From positions 31,228 to 95,227 of the forward strand of contig NZ_KB903538.1 of assembly GCF_000379805.1 (NCBI RefSeq): 64,000 nucleotides of DNA, read 5' to 3'. The translations under genes and the position numbers were made by a program. Below are positions 8,609 through 17,799 of the stretch, one piece after another; position 1 is the stretch's first letter; every line of letters starts with the position of its first letter. The stretch comes from Lewinella cohaerens DSM 23179. GTDB lineage: Bacteria > Bacteroidota > Bacteroidia > Chitinophagales > Saprospiraceae. The notes under the pieces are model-generated. The model ran no database searches. It saw only the letters and a program-made list of their open reading frames with translations, and was not told the origin of the DNA.

Positions 8609-9349
8609 CTATCTAATAAAAAAATCAGCGGTCAACTCTTGGTAGGCTGCACTACGAGGTGAATCAGCTCCGCCTCTAGCATAAATACTCAAAGCTCCGT
8701 CTTCAGGCATATCGCCAGGAGGCGGAGTTTTACGTAAGGAAAGCAAAAGGCGATTGGGTGATTTTTCAGGACTAGGGCTGACTTTGATTTTTTGCCAAGT
8801 ATATAATTGGTAGCTTTTCGCGAGTTCCATAAAACGCAAACCTTCCAGCCAGGGCAGCACCAAACAGAAACTCCCCGCTGGTGCCAATAGTCGCTGTACG
8901 CTGCGCAGTAAATCCTGATGAGATAGCTTTACGGTGTGCCGTACATTTGCTCTTCCTTCTTGTTCGGAAATTACACCACCAGTAAAAAACGGAGGGTTAC
9001 TCACTATCAAATCAAACGTTCCAGCAGCGGTTGGGGTGTAATCCTGAATACTTCTTTGAATAATTTCCACTCGATCTGCAAATGGACTTGCAGCAACATT
9101 ATCCCGAGCTTGCTCAGCCGCTCCCTCGTCTATTTCTATGCCAATGACTTGGGCCTGAGTTTGTCTTTGCGCCAACATCAGAGCAATCAAGCCGGTACCT
9201 GTACCTATATCCAGGATTTGCCGAACCTCCCCCACCCTGGCCCAAGCTGCCAGCAGAATACCGTCGGTACCTACCTTCATGGCACACCGATCCTGTGCTA
9301 TAGCAAATTGCTTAAATTGAAAAACATTACTAGAGGCAGGTTTAGCCAT
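8609..9349 (-). CDS. trmN6: tRNA1(Val) (adenine(37)-N6)-methyltransferase
   Basis: 246 residues from ATG 9349; a Met three codons upstream (9358) is possible. FQFKQFAIAQDRCAMKVGTDG is the characteristic TrmN6/YfiC start, LDIGTGTGLIALMLAQR is SAM motif I, and NPPFF is the catalytic NPPF/Y motif of N6-adenine methyltransferases. It modifies A37 of a valine tRNA in the cytosol. The gene converges on pfkA and lies downstream of the terminator of the PLD-like gene. No clear -7 element was found upstream. Confidence 0.88.
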   Translation of the reverse strand: MAKPASSNVFQFKQFAIAQDRCAMKVGTDGILLAAWARVGEVRQILDIGTGTGLIALMLAQRQTQAQVIGIEIDEGAAEQARDNVAASPFADRVEIIQRSIQDYTPTAAGTFDLIVSNPPFFTGGVISEQEGRANVRHTVKLSHQDLLRSVQRLLAPAGSFCLVLPWLEGLRFMELAKSYQLYTWQKIKVSPSPEKSPNRLLLSLRKTPPPGDMPEDGALSIYARGGADSPRSAAYQELTADFFIR

Positions 9350-9379
9350 TACTATCATTTTAATACGGGTACTTACAAC

Positions 9380-9413
9380 AAGCCTCCAGACAGCTTGTTG
9401 TGTCTGGAGGCTT
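9380..9413 (-). terminator. Terminator downstream of the PLD-like gene
   Basis: Perfect 13-base arms AAGCCTCCAGACA / TGTCTGGAGGCTT with an 8-base loop, located after the stop at 9457 of the leftward gene. The T-run on that side is weak (GTTGT), so read-through is possible. Confidence 0.65.
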
Positions 9414-9456
9414 TATTTGAGTGTATTTAACTGCGCTGATCTATCTTGATCTGCTC

Positions 9457-11670
9457 TTATTTCACGACTTGAATTACCCGTGACATTTGTTCGTTTCCAA
9501 TTTGCAATTGAATGATGTATTGTCCAGCTGGTAGCGACTGTACATCCAAAGATTCCGTATACTCGCCTTGCACATTGTTTATAACAATGCTCTGTAGGAA
9601 TACGCCTCTAAAGTCGAGTAAATTCAAAACCAAATCTTCCTTTTTCTCTAGTGTAACATTGACCGTTGTAGTCGTACGTGCCGGGTTTGGGTAGATGGCT
9701 AACTCAACACCTTCTATTACACTTTGCTCGTCAACATCCGTTGCTACACAATCTTGGCCACCATGTGCTTCACACCACCTTGCTTCAAATTCCTGCAGGT
9801 AGATATTAGCAACATTGGCATCATGAACAATCAATGTATTTTCATCATTGCTGTTTTCTGCTCCAGCCGACCAATTGTGTGAACCCAAAACAACCTGTGG
9901 ATCAGAATTCACATTGGTAGCATCAACGATACAGTATTTGTGGTGTGTCTGAACAGTTGTATTATCCTCTGTTACATCGACCCCCTGATTAACTAAGAAA
10001 TCAAATTCAGATCCTTGGCTATTCACTTGATCAATAATTCCACGCACTGCTACACCGCTATTATGCTCGCTTAGCACAGCAGACCCCAATTCGTTATTTG
10101 TAAATACCAACAAGGCAAATTCAAGGTCGGTATCTGCACTTTCAACGGCCTTGGCAATACCTATCGTTGTATTATCTGAAGGTGAGAAATAAGATTCTAT
10201 AACGATATCATTGATCAGGAATGTGTGCGGAGTATTATTGGTCTTATTTTCGCCAAACAATGCAGAAAAAACACCAGGCGAAGCACCTTCTGAACCCCAC
10301 ATTTCATTAAACTCTAAAGTATAAGCCTTAGCCAATGCTTTATCTTGAATGAAGACCGTATTATTATAATCAGTCGCAATGTTGTTGGCCGTCATGTTGG
10401 TAGAACCAGACATTACCCACGAATTGTCATTGTCATCTGCATCAAAAATAAAAAATTTGTTGTGCATCAACCCATCTTGATTTCCTCTTATTACTGGAAA
10501 CGGGGGAGCAGGGTTTTGTAGCGCTAGGTTAGCAGTTTCATTATCCGCAACATACCTTACAACAACACCTCTTTCATGGGCATCTGTCAAAGCAGCAACA
10601 ATGGTCGTTCTATTAATATTATAGATAGAACAATCAATAGAAACCTGAGCTTCATTTATTCTATGAATAATTTCACCTTCAAGAGCAGCACCTGTTGTGC
10701 CTGTAGGAAAATTACCGGTAGAATAACTTGGATCAACGCCACCATTGAAATAGATTTTCATCACACCAGAAGACGTAGAGGCCGTACTGTAAATTTGCTG
10801 CGTTGATGTCACCGTTGATGTTCCATTATTCGAAGATACTTCAACGTAGTAGAAGGTAGCTGGCTCCAAGCCTGTAACATCCAAACTGTGGGTTGTTGTC
10901 ATATCCGATGCCGCAACCATCTCATTCAGATCAGTAGCTGTTGTACCGTATCTAACTGTTGAATTTCCTGCTACATTAGTCTCCCAACTCACGGTAAAAC
11001 CACTTGTTGAAAGGTCCGTTTGAAGAGGAGCTGATGTCAAATAAAAATCGTCAGCGATTTCTAAATCGTTAATATCTCTTGGTAATAATTGATAGATTGA
11101 ATTAAACTGAGACGCTATACCTGTTAAATTAACAGTTGCTAAAGGGATCTCAGTCCCAATCAAACTATGGCCAGTACGGACATAAATTTCTGATGCCTCT
11201 CCATTGGCGGTAAATTCATAATTTCCAACAGAGAACAAACTACCACCAGCAGTGAAAGTAACACCATTAATTTGAAGTAGCTCTGACTCCGTTTCTTCTC
11301 CTACACCAGCTGGTGTGGTTACCAAAGCATCAGGTAACGGATTACCCGAAGAGATGACATTGTACGACATCACAGGGTCTATCTCTAGTAAACCATTGTA
11401 ATCCTTAAGGGCACCAGTCACTTCAACCAAGTCTCCTCTTTCTACAGCGTCAGGAAAGCCACCTACTGATCCGGTTCCTGGATACACAGCAATAGCTCCT
11501 GTCTCATCCTGGACATACCTAATAATTCCTAGACCGTCACCATTGGTTGCGATTCCTTGAATAGTAACTGTTGTGCCTTCAGACATACCTCTTACATCTG
11601 CTATGTCTTCTTGAGCATAAGCCATGCTGAAGGAGAGAGAGACGAGAAGGCAAAGTAATGTTCTAAGCAT
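9457..11670 (-). CDS. Secreted phospholipase D-superfamily (nuclease-like) protein with T9SS sorting domain
   Basis: 737 residues. Signal peptide 1-20 (SMAYAQ); an OB-fold/DUF5689-like domain about 22-200; a fibronectin type III domain about 208-295; two PLD half-domains about 305-645; a T9SS type A sorting domain about 655-737 (YPNPARTTTTVNV, ending MSRVIQVVK). Both HKD motifs are intact: HNKFFIFD near residue 403 followed by SGSTNMT, and HHKYCIVD near residue 577 followed by GSHNWS. PLD enzymes cleave phosphodiesters, in lipids or nucleic acids; the GSxNxS form and OB domain favour a nuclease, which is inference. Export is by Sec then T9SS to the cell surface or medium. The next genes upstream are a TonB receptor and a lamin-tail protein. 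Confidence 0.82.
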   Translation of the reverse strand: MLRTLLCLLVSLSFSMAYAQEDIADVRGMSEGTTVTIQGIATNGDGLGIIRYVQDETGAIAVYPGTGSVGGFPDAVERGDLVEVTGALKDYNGLLEIDPVMSYNVISSGNPLPDALVTTPAGVGEETESELLQINGVTFTAGGSLFSVGNYEFTANGEASEIYVRTGHSLIGTEIPLATVNLTGIASQFNSIYQLLPRDINDLEIADDFYLTSAPLQTDLSTSGFTVSWETNVAGNSTVRYGTTATDLNEMVAASDMTTTHSLDVTGLEPATFYYVEVSSNNGTSTVTSTQQIYSTASTSSGVMKIYFNGGVDPSYSTGNFPTGTTGAALEGEIIHRINEAQVSIDCSIYNINRTTIVAALTDAHERGVVVRYVADNETANLALQNPAPPFPVIRGNQDGLMHNKFFIFDADDNDNSWVMSGSTNMTANNIATDYNNTVFIQDKALAKAYTLEFNEMWGSEGASPGVFSALFGENKTNNTPHTFLINDIVIESYFSPSDNTTIGIAKAVESADTDLEFALLVFTNNELGSAVLSEHNSGVAVRGIIDQVNSQGSEFDFLVNQGVDVTEDNTTVQTHHKYCIVDATNVNSDPQVVLGSHNWSAGAENSNDENTLIVHDANVANIYLQEFEARWCEAHGGQDCVATDVDEQSVIEGVELAIYPNPARTTTTVNVTLEKKEDLVLNLLDFRGVFLQSIVINNVQGEYTESLDVQSLPAGQYIIQLQIGNEQMSRVIQVVK

Positions 11671-11702
11671 TGTTTGTTTTTTAAATGTTTAATTATTCGT
11701 TA

Positions 11703-11766
11703 GAGCTTGTTTGGCAGGATGAAATTTGCCGATTGCAGGGAATTGAGCCCCTACCAAAAAAGCGCT
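11703..11766. repeat. Degenerate copy of the GAGCTTGTTTGG palindromic element
   Basis: Left end GAGCTTGTTTGG at 11703-11714. The right end ACCAAAAAAGCGC at 11753-11765 matches 11 of 13 bases of the complement seen in full copies. It sits between the TonB receptor stop and the PLD-like gene. It contains GATGAAATTTGCC, similar to the interior of the copy at 25376. Confidence 0.5.
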
Positions 11767-14375
11767 TAAAAACTAGCCTGCAATGATAAGCTCCACCGAC
11801 GTCCTTGCCCATAAAATACAGAGGCAGACTTTGCATCAAAGTCTGTAAAACTTGGTGAATTGAAATCATCATTATCTCTAGCGTCCGTCAAGTAGACAGC
11901 ATTGAATACATTCAATACATTGGCCCGAACGTTCATCGCCACTTTATTCCATTTGAAGTAATATCCAGTATGGAAAGACGACAGGTAATAAGAAGGCATT
12001 TTCCATGATTCTCTTCCACCATTATCTCCTTGGAGGTTTTCTGGTTGAAAATCAGCATAGTTATTGTCAAAGAATGTCGTATTAATTTTCACATAAAAGT
12101 CTTTGACTGGCTCATACCGTATCTGGCCACCAATCTGTAGTTGAGCAGCATCACCAACGTGTACACCAGCAGCATCAAACTCGTAAGTATAAGCCACACC
12201 ATTAGGCAACACCCCTTCCACAACTTGCCCGGATTGCCATGTCCAATCACCTATAGAAGCTAAACCTTCTATAGATAAGTTAGGCACAGGTTTGAATACA
12301 AAGTCAATCTCAATGCCTTTATGCAAGGCATCAATACCAGGGATATTAACCGGTATACGGTTTGATTCCGGGTCACTTTCATCTTCAGCTATCGTAGGCA
12401 AACGATCTAAAGGCTTATTGCCCCAAAACGTATAATAAGTATTCACATTAGCAGAGAAGCGTTTGCTTTTATAATTATATCCGACTTCAACGGCGCGAAT
12501 ATCCTCGTTCTCATAATTATTAGCAACTTGTGCATCCACAGTAGGAGCCCAAAAGTTGGTAATAATTACGTTCCGGTAGGGCTGTGCTTTATTCAAAATT
12601 CCTGTATTGACAAACAAGCTGTTTTGTGTATCAAACTTATAAGTTGCCCCCAACTTGACGGTATAAGTTTGTACATCTACAAATGGGAGTTCAAATTTCG
12701 AGAAATTATCAATAAAGCCATATTGAGCATTCGCCACCGACAAATTCACAAAGGAAGCCCAATGGTTTCTCTTGTATTCTAATAATCCAAACGCACCGAT
12801 TGATCGTACTTTACCGGTATAGTCATACTCATATTTATCCCCTACTCCGAGAACCGGACTATTAGGTGAAACCTGCCCTTCTTGCCAGCCTGAGCCACCT
12901 AACAAATCATATACTTCTCTAAAGTGATCACCATCATAAGATCGGCCATCTACTCCTCCTGAAAGGATCATATTCTCATTGATAGTGTAACGCAGTGTTG
13001 ACAACATACCATACCAAAAATGATTATTCCTATTGGACCGAAGAATAGTATTTGAAATACCCTCTGGATTAAAAAGCGTGGGTTGATTACCCTGAATCGC
13101 TTGCTCTATATCCAGTTGGTCATCGTCTCCTCTTTGTATAGAGGCACCATCTACAGCGACTCCTCCTCCATTACCAATAGATAAATAGGCAACATTAGAC
13201 CAATACAGTTTATCACTAGCTTGCCAGCTATGACGTAAACTAAACTGAGGTTTGTGGTAATAGTTTTGCCTTGTATTAAGTAGTTCGCCATCTCTGTAGC
13301 CCCAAGCATCATTATATCGACGGCCTTTGTTTTTTATATTCAGCTCTTCATTAACATACGCAGGAACACCTATGCTCCGCGCATAAGCGGTATCCACCTG
13401 ACCCGCTTCTGCTGAAAACGGCCTTTGCCCGTGTTTTTGGGGCGCACCAAAGCCAGAGACACTCAAAAGGTGATCTCCTAATTGCTTATCAACTCTTGCG
13501 TAATAAAAGAAGCCTTGTGTGAAGTTACCATCGACCCAACCATTGCCTTGTTTGTAAGATCCAGCAAGCGAAACACCCCAACCATTCTTCAGCCTTCCGG
13601 TCGTTAAGCCCATCGTTGTTCTTGTGTAACCATTGTTACCAATTTCTTGCCTGACCCTAAGACTTTTTTTAGCATCTATACCCTTGGTAAGAATATTGAT
13701 GGTACCACCAACAGCAGGTACTGATATTTTAGAAGCTCCCAATCCTCTTTGAACCTGCATGGTTTGGGTTACTAAATCTAAACCAAACCAATTGGACCAG
13801 TACACTTCTCCGTTTTCCATATCGTTAACGGGGATACCGTCCAGCATCACAGCTACATATCTTTGATCAAAACCACGAATGGAAATCCGGGCATCTCCAT
13901 CACCTCCACCAGCTTCTGTGGCATAGGCACCTGGCGTAGAATTCAAAAGCATTGGAATATCCTGAGCTCCTAGCTCTTCTTCAATTTTTATGCTTGGTAT
14001 GTTGGAAAAAGCAACCGGCGTTTCTCTTTCGATAGCAATGTCCGCCGTCACTACAATTTCATCCAACATCAGACTAGACCCCATAGCAATATCTAGGGTC
14101 TGGTCTCCTTTTATACTTACATTGATGGTTTGGGTGGCGTATCCAACATAAGAAAATTGAATACTGTAATCACCATTCTCCAAAGCCAGAGCATATTTCC
14201 CATCTAAGTCGGTAACAGTACCCGTGGTGCCAACAGTAATGGTTGCACCAATAAGTGCATCGCCAGAAACTTCATCGGTAACAACTCCTGATAAAGTGCT
14301 TGTCTGTCCTAACAATACCGAGCTGAAAAAACATAAACAAACACTCCAAATTATGGCCTTATTCATTAGCTTCAT
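11766..14375 (-). CDS. TonB-dependent outer-membrane receptor with carboxypeptidase-regulatory-like domain
   Basis: 869 residues from ATG 14375 (MKLMNKAI); the open frame extends 14 codons upstream without a signal-like sequence, and ATG 14366 is also possible. After the signal peptide (ending SVLLGQ) comes a CarboxypepD_reg-like domain (TLSGVVTDEVSGDALIGATI), then a plug with DIPMLLNSTPGAYATEAGG, ISIRGFDQRYVAVMLDGIPV and VQRGLGASKISVPAVGGTIN, then a long beta-barrel ending FYGQGRRWSLSLQASF with a terminal Phe. It takes up a ligand across the outer membrane using TonB energy. There is no SusD partner, so polysaccharide use is less likely. Flanking secreted PLD-like and lamin-tail proteins hint at nucleic-acid or phosphodiester products as ligand; this is inference. 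Confidence 0.88.
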   Translation of the reverse strand: MKLMNKAIIWSVCLCFFSSVLLGQTSTLSGVVTDEVSGDALIGATITVGTTGTVTDLDGKYALALENGDYSIQFSYVGYATQTINVSIKGDQTLDIAMGSSLMLDEIVVTADIAIERETPVAFSNIPSIKIEEELGAQDIPMLLNSTPGAYATEAGGGDGDARISIRGFDQRYVAVMLDGIPVNDMENGEVYWSNWFGLDLVTQTMQVQRGLGASKISVPAVGGTINILTKGIDAKKSLRVRQEIGNNGYTRTTMGLTTGRLKNGWGVSLAGSYKQGNGWVDGNFTQGFFYYARVDKQLGDHLLSVSGFGAPQKHGQRPFSAEAGQVDTAYARSIGVPAYVNEELNIKNKGRRYNDAWGYRDGELLNTRQNYYHKPQFSLRHSWQASDKLYWSNVAYLSIGNGGGVAVDGASIQRGDDDQLDIEQAIQGNQPTLFNPEGISNTILRSNRNNHFWYGMLSTLRYTINENMILSGGVDGRSYDGDHFREVYDLLGGSGWQEGQVSPNSPVLGVGDKYEYDYTGKVRSIGAFGLLEYKRNHWASFVNLSVANAQYGFIDNFSKFELPFVDVQTYTVKLGATYKFDTQNSLFVNTGILNKAQPYRNVIITNFWAPTVDAQVANNYENEDIRAVEVGYNYKSKRFSANVNTYYTFWGNKPLDRLPTIAEDESDPESNRIPVNIPGIDALHKGIEIDFVFKPVPNLSIEGLASIGDWTWQSGQVVEGVLPNGVAYTYEFDAAGVHVGDAAQLQIGGQIRYEPVKDFYVKINTTFFDNNYADFQPENLQGDNGGRESWKMPSYYLSSFHTGYYFKWNKVAMNVRANVLNVFNAVYLTDARDNDDFNSPSFTDFDAKSASVFYGQGRRWSLSLQASF

Positions 14376-14514
14376 TAATATTAAGTAAGTAGGCCTTTGA
14401 TAATTGATGAAAAACAAATGGAAAAAAGAAGAGAAAACAATCTTAATTAGAAGGCCTAGTAAGAAGGATTGTGTATAGAATATACTTATTCTTCACCTGA
14501 TCCTAGAAAATATT

Positions 14515-14547
14515 AGAGGGTAGAGAAGTTGTATTTCCCTACCCTCT
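14515..14547 (-). terminator. Terminator of the lamin-tail protein gene
   Basis: AGAGGGTAG / CTACCCTCT, 9-base perfect arms with a 15-base loop, just after the stop at 14560 of the leftward gene. The stem sequence is nearly the same as that of the terminator at 44106-44139. Confidence 0.55.
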
Positions 14548-14559
14548 ACTTCAGCATTT

Positions 14560-15705
14560 TTACTTTACAATTAATTTCTGAGTTGAAATCATATTGTCAG
14601 CGAAATGCACCTGAACAACATAAATTCCTTTTGCAATTGACCCTAAATTAAGGTTTGCAGTTTTCTGTGAAGCATTGTAGTTTTCTAACAAGATTGTTTG
14701 TCCCATTAGATTTACAACAGCAACTTTTTCAATGTTTTCTTCCGCTTGGATATCAAGTGATCCAGTACTGTTTGGGTTAGGATACACTTTGAAATCAATA
14801 GCATTGATAACAGATGTACCTGATACTGGGCCATTAGCACAACTGTACTGAATAAATTCTTGATCTGGGTGACATACACTGCTGTGGATGCCCAGGTAGC
14901 TAAAATCGTTTTTACGATTAATAGACCATTCTTCTCCTACGAAAGTACCGCCGAAAGCAGCAATGACATCCGTTGCTTCATTTCTACCGGTCATCACATT
15001 AGCATTTCTAACAATAGTCTTATCCTTGGTAATCCATCCTCCCTCTTCTGTTACCCAAGCATCTTGAGCTGGATCCCAGTTCTCTGGGTTTTCTCCAATA
15101 ACACCGATAACATCTAAAATATTAGATCCATCACCTGCTATCACAGTTCCTGTGATCAATGCCATTGCATCATTTCCATTGAAATACATAGCGTTGTTCG
15201 TCTCATACTCTGGACAAAGGAAAGCGTCAGCTTTACATTGAAGATCATACTCTTCATTGTATTCCGTTCCGAAAACAGCATTGCCATCAATATATACAGG
15301 CCCCATCAATGGTTCTCCTGTTTCTTCATCTATAACTGGTTCTCCCGTCACTTCGTCAATAATGACGTCAATGACATTAAAACCATTCCAAGCTGGCTTA
15401 TCAAACTGAGAGTCCCAGTCCATAGTATCCGTCAAATCAACCACAACAACAAAAACATCACCTGCAGCCAACATCTCGTTTGGCAATGAAATGATTTTAT
15501 CAGCTCCCGCATTCGTGTTACCGTTTGAGAAACGAGCGATAGAATAACCAGACAGATTGATAGCAGCGTCTGTTGGATTGTAGATTTCCAACGCCTTATT
15601 GTTACTGTATCCTTCAACATATTCTGAGAAGAAAAGGTCATCACACTGTGCATTTGCCATCACAGCGAATAACATAAGGCTAAAAAATGGTAAGAGTTTA
15701 TTCAT
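14560..15705 (-). CDS. Secreted lamin-tail-domain protein with T9SS sorting domain
   Basis: 381 residues. Signal peptide 1-19 (FAVMANAQ). A lamin tail domain follows at once (DLFFSEYVEGYSNNKALEIY, NPTDAAINLSGYSIARF). An acidic insert near residues 112-130 repeats EVTGEPV and EETGEPL. The central part has FNGNDAMALITG and the end (from about residue 305) is a T9SS sorting domain with YPNPNSTGSLDIQ and a terminal LIVK. Lamin tail domains occur in secreted bacterial nucleases such as ExeM, but no nuclease domain is present here, so it may be a binding or scaffold partner. It precedes the TonB receptor by about 190 bases on the same strand and has its own candidate terminator. Confidence 0.8.
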   Translation of the reverse strand: MNKLLPFFSLMLFAVMANAQCDDLFFSEYVEGYSNNKALEIYNPTDAAINLSGYSIARFSNGNTNAGADKIISLPNEMLAAGDVFVVVVDLTDTMDWDSQFDKPAWNGFNVIDVIIDEVTGEPVIDEETGEPLMGPVYIDGNAVFGTEYNEEYDLQCKADAFLCPEYETNNAMYFNGNDAMALITGTVIAGDGSNILDVIGVIGENPENWDPAQDAWVTEEGGWITKDKTIVRNANVMTGRNEATDVIAAFGGTFVGEEWSINRKNDFSYLGIHSSVCHPDQEFIQYSCANGPVSGTSVINAIDFKVYPNPNSTGSLDIQAEENIEKVAVVNLMGQTILLENYNASQKTANLNLGSIAKGIYVVQVHFADNMISTQKLIVK

Positions 15706-15831
15706 TTTTTGGTATTTAAGAGTTCAATAAAAATATAAGCAGTCGTTTAAAACTCCTCATATACTGCATCAATTTAGACAAAAAATGACATTTACAATGT
15801 CTCCTTTCTGACCATCTCAAAAACAGGAAAT

Positions 15832-15839
15832 CAAAGGTA
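15832..15839 (-). promoter_or_regulatory. -7 promoter element of the lamin-tail gene
   Basis: On the minus strand it reads TAccTTTG, a full match to TAnnTTTG. It gives a leader of roughly 120 bases before the ATG at 15705. Confidence 0.45.
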
Positions 15840-15918
15840 CTGATTTTTGATTTCAAAAGATACCTAGAGCCTGTTAAGCTTCTATTTTGACTCAAAAATA
15901 ACATAGGCTTAATAGCGT

Positions 15919-15946
15919 AGTGTACTATCTTGCGAACTAGTACACT
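15919..15946. promoter_or_regulatory. Inverted repeat in a divergent promoter region (candidate operator)
   Basis: AGTGTACTA and TAGTACACT are perfect 9-base arms separated by 10 bases, centred about 40 bases before the DUF4268 start at 15974. The spacer contains TATCTTGC, a degenerate -7-like sequence, so a bound dimer would cover the promoter. Confidence 0.45.
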
Positions 15947-15973
15947 CAAAAGCATAGCTCTAAAAGAACCCCC

Positions 15974-16438
15974 ATGTATTCAAGAGAAGAAGCTTCACAA
16001 ATACGCAAAGCATTCTGGACCGCCTTTGGACAGTATATGCGACCAATACCTTCTGCGGATGGCTTAAAAGTCAATTGGGTCAATTACAAAACGGGGTTCA
16101 AGGGACTGAGCTTCAGCTTGAATGTTGATAAGAAAAATGCTTATCTGGGCATTGTCTTAAACCAGAAAGACCCCGACCTGAGAAGTCTTTTCTATGAACA
16201 GCTGCTGGAACTAAAAGGCGTACTCCATGCCCAACTTGGAGAGGAATGGACATGGGAAGAGACTGCAACAAATGCGCAGTACCAGGAAATTAGCCAAGTA
16301 TATACGCTTTTACCAGCCGTAAGCATCTTTCGGCAAGAGGATTGGCCTAGTATCATTTCCTTTTTTAAACCAAGGCTAATTGCACTGGATGAATTTTGGT
16401 CGATGGGTAAATACCACTTTGAGCCGCTGCGGTTTTAA
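15974..16438 (+). CDS. DUF4268-type small protein
   Basis: 154 residues, cytosolic, no signal or membrane segment. It has RKAFWTAFGQYM, WVNYKTGFKGLSFSLNVDKK, FYEQLLELKGVLHAQLGEEW and a C-terminal aromatic run ending FWSMGKYHFEPLRF. This arrangement is the DUF4268 pattern as I recall it; the domain also occurs at the C-terminus of larger nuclease-like proteins, but here it is alone. The function of the stand-alone form is unknown. A perfect inverted repeat sits in its promoter region, and it converges on the cysteine desulfurase gene with a shared terminator between. Confidence 0.65.
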   Translation: MYSREEASQIRKAFWTAFGQYMRPIPSADGLKVNWVNYKTGFKGLSFSLNVDKKNAYLGIVLNQKDPDLRSLFYEQLLELKGVLHAQLGEEWTWEETATNAQYQEISQVYTLLPAVSIFRQEDWPSIISFFKPRLIALDEFWSMGKYHFEPLRF

Positions 16439-16442
16439 TTTG

Positions 16443-16491
16443 AACCACCAAAGACACCAAAGTTTTTTTTTCTTAAGTGCCTTTGGTGGTT
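16443..16491. terminator. Bidirectional terminator between DUF4268 and the cysteine desulfurase gene
   Basis: AACCACCAAAG / CTTTGGTGGTT, perfect 11-base arms, extended by CAC/GTG after one mismatch. The loop contains a run of nine T. It sits between two converging stops. Confidence 0.6.
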
Positions 16492-16509
16492 TAAATCCAC
16501 GCTCGTTTT

Positions 16510-17649
16510 TTAACGCAGCACACTGCGCAGTACCCCCAACAAGCGATCTACCTCCTCTTTGGTGTTATGATGAGAAAAAGATACGCGGATATTTACAGCG
16601 TCATCATCATCCCCGCGAAGGGCACGAATTACGTGAGAACCCGTATCTGTGCCAGAACTGCAAGCGCTACCTCCACTCACGCTGATGCCAGCGATATCCA
16701 GGTTAAACAGCAACAACTCTGTCTTGGGAGACGGAGGAAATCGTAGATTGAGCACTTTGTAATGCCCTTGAGTCGGGTCTCCATTGAGATCTGCCTCGGG
16801 GAAATCCTTTGCGAGTTGCTCACAGAGGTAAGTTCGCAAGGAACGGATCTTTTGTTCCCTGTCTTCCCGTTCCTGACAAGCGAGGTCTAGCGCAGTGGCC
16901 ATTCCTACAATCCCGTAGGTGTTTTCAGTACCTGCGCGCATGTTACGCTCTTGAGCACCACCATCAAGGTAAGGTTTGATGATGTTATCACCATTGATGT
17001 AAATAAACCCAACCCCTTTAGGGCCATAGAACTTATGCGCCGCTCCTGATAAAAAGCTAATAGCCGTGGCTTCTACATCTATAGGGTAATACCCCATTGT
17101 CTGAACGGTGTCGGAATGAAAATAAGCACCGTGCTCCTCACAAAGGGCACCGATCTCTTGGAGGTCGATCATGGTACCAATTTCGTTATTGGAGTGCATC
17201 AGGGAAACCATCGTCTTCTGGCTTTGATCCGCTAGCAAACGCCTCAAATCCGCCAAGTCTACCCTCCCTTTTTCGTCGAGTTCAACCTGTACTATCTCAA
17301 CCTGATCCTCTTGTTCACCAATACTATCCAGCGAATGCAAGACACAATGGTGTTCTGTTGGTGAGGAGATAATCCGACGAACACCTAAATCCCGAACCGC
17401 ACATTTTAGGGCCATATTGTTGGCTTCTGTTCCTCCGGAAGTAAAGAAAATCTCTCCAATGGAAGCATTCAGATGTTTCGCTATGGTGCGCCGTGCTTGC
17501 TCAATCGTCGTTCTGGCCTGACGGCCTTCGGCATGAATACTTGAGGGATTGCCATGGACGTCCTTCATTACCGCAGTCATAGCCTCTATAACTTGTGGGT
17601 CTAGTGGTGTGGTGGCGGCGTTGTCTAAATAAACTCTTGGGTTACTCAT
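16510..17649 (-). CDS. Cysteine desulfurase (NifS/IscS family)
   Basis: 379 residues from ATG 17649 (MSNPRVYLDNAATTP, the family's normal start; the frame runs eight codons further without support). TEHHCVLHS and the PLP lysine in AHKFYGPKG (Lys about 206) are present, and the mobile active-site loop is GSACSSGTDTGSHV with Cys about 330. The enzyme takes sulfur from cysteine as a persulfide for iron-sulfur clusters or thiolated tRNA. Length and the short loop indicate the class I (NifS/IscS) type. No IscU or SUF genes are nearby. A second class-V PLP enzyme lies upstream on the same strand. Confidence 0.9.
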   Translation of the reverse strand: MSNPRVYLDNAATTPLDPQVIEAMTAVMKDVHGNPSSIHAEGRQARTTIEQARRTIAKHLNASIGEIFFTSGGTEANNMALKCAVRDLGVRRIISSPTEHHCVLHSLDSIGEQEDQVEIVQVELDEKGRVDLADLRRLLADQSQKTMVSLMHSNNEIGTMIDLQEIGALCEEHGAYFHSDTVQTMGYYPIDVEATAISFLSGAAHKFYGPKGVGFIYINGDNIIKPYLDGGAQERNMRAGTENTYGIVGMATALDLACQEREDREQKIRSLRTYLCEQLAKDFPEADLNGDPTQGHYKVLNLRFPPSPKTELLLFNLDIAGISVSGGSACSSGTDTGSHVIRALRGDDDDAVNIRVSFSHHNTKEEVDRLLGVLRSVLR

Positions 17650-17678
17650 TTTGGAGAGTGTATATAAAAGCATGTTCG

Positions 17679-17701
17679 CGCAGAGACGCAGAGACGCAGA
17701 G
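17679..17701. repeat. Short tandem repeat, unit CGCAGAGA
   Basis: Almost three tandem copies of CGCAGAGA followed by a T-run and CTCTCTT. It lies between the two PLP-enzyme genes. The same type of CGCAGAGACGCAGAG string is seen in intergenic DNA of many unrelated bacteria, from memory. Confidence 0.5.
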
Positions 17702-17799
17702 TTTTTTCTCTCTTAATCTCTTTACGCTCTACTCTAAAAGCACGCGAAGTGGCTTGTGTCTTTATACGGACTTTGGCGATGCCAATGGCAAAGTCAAGC

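Noticed and set aside
8448-8645. Open frame in the pfkA-trmN6 gap
   Set aside because: It covers hairpins and overlaps trmN6; composition is not protein-like.
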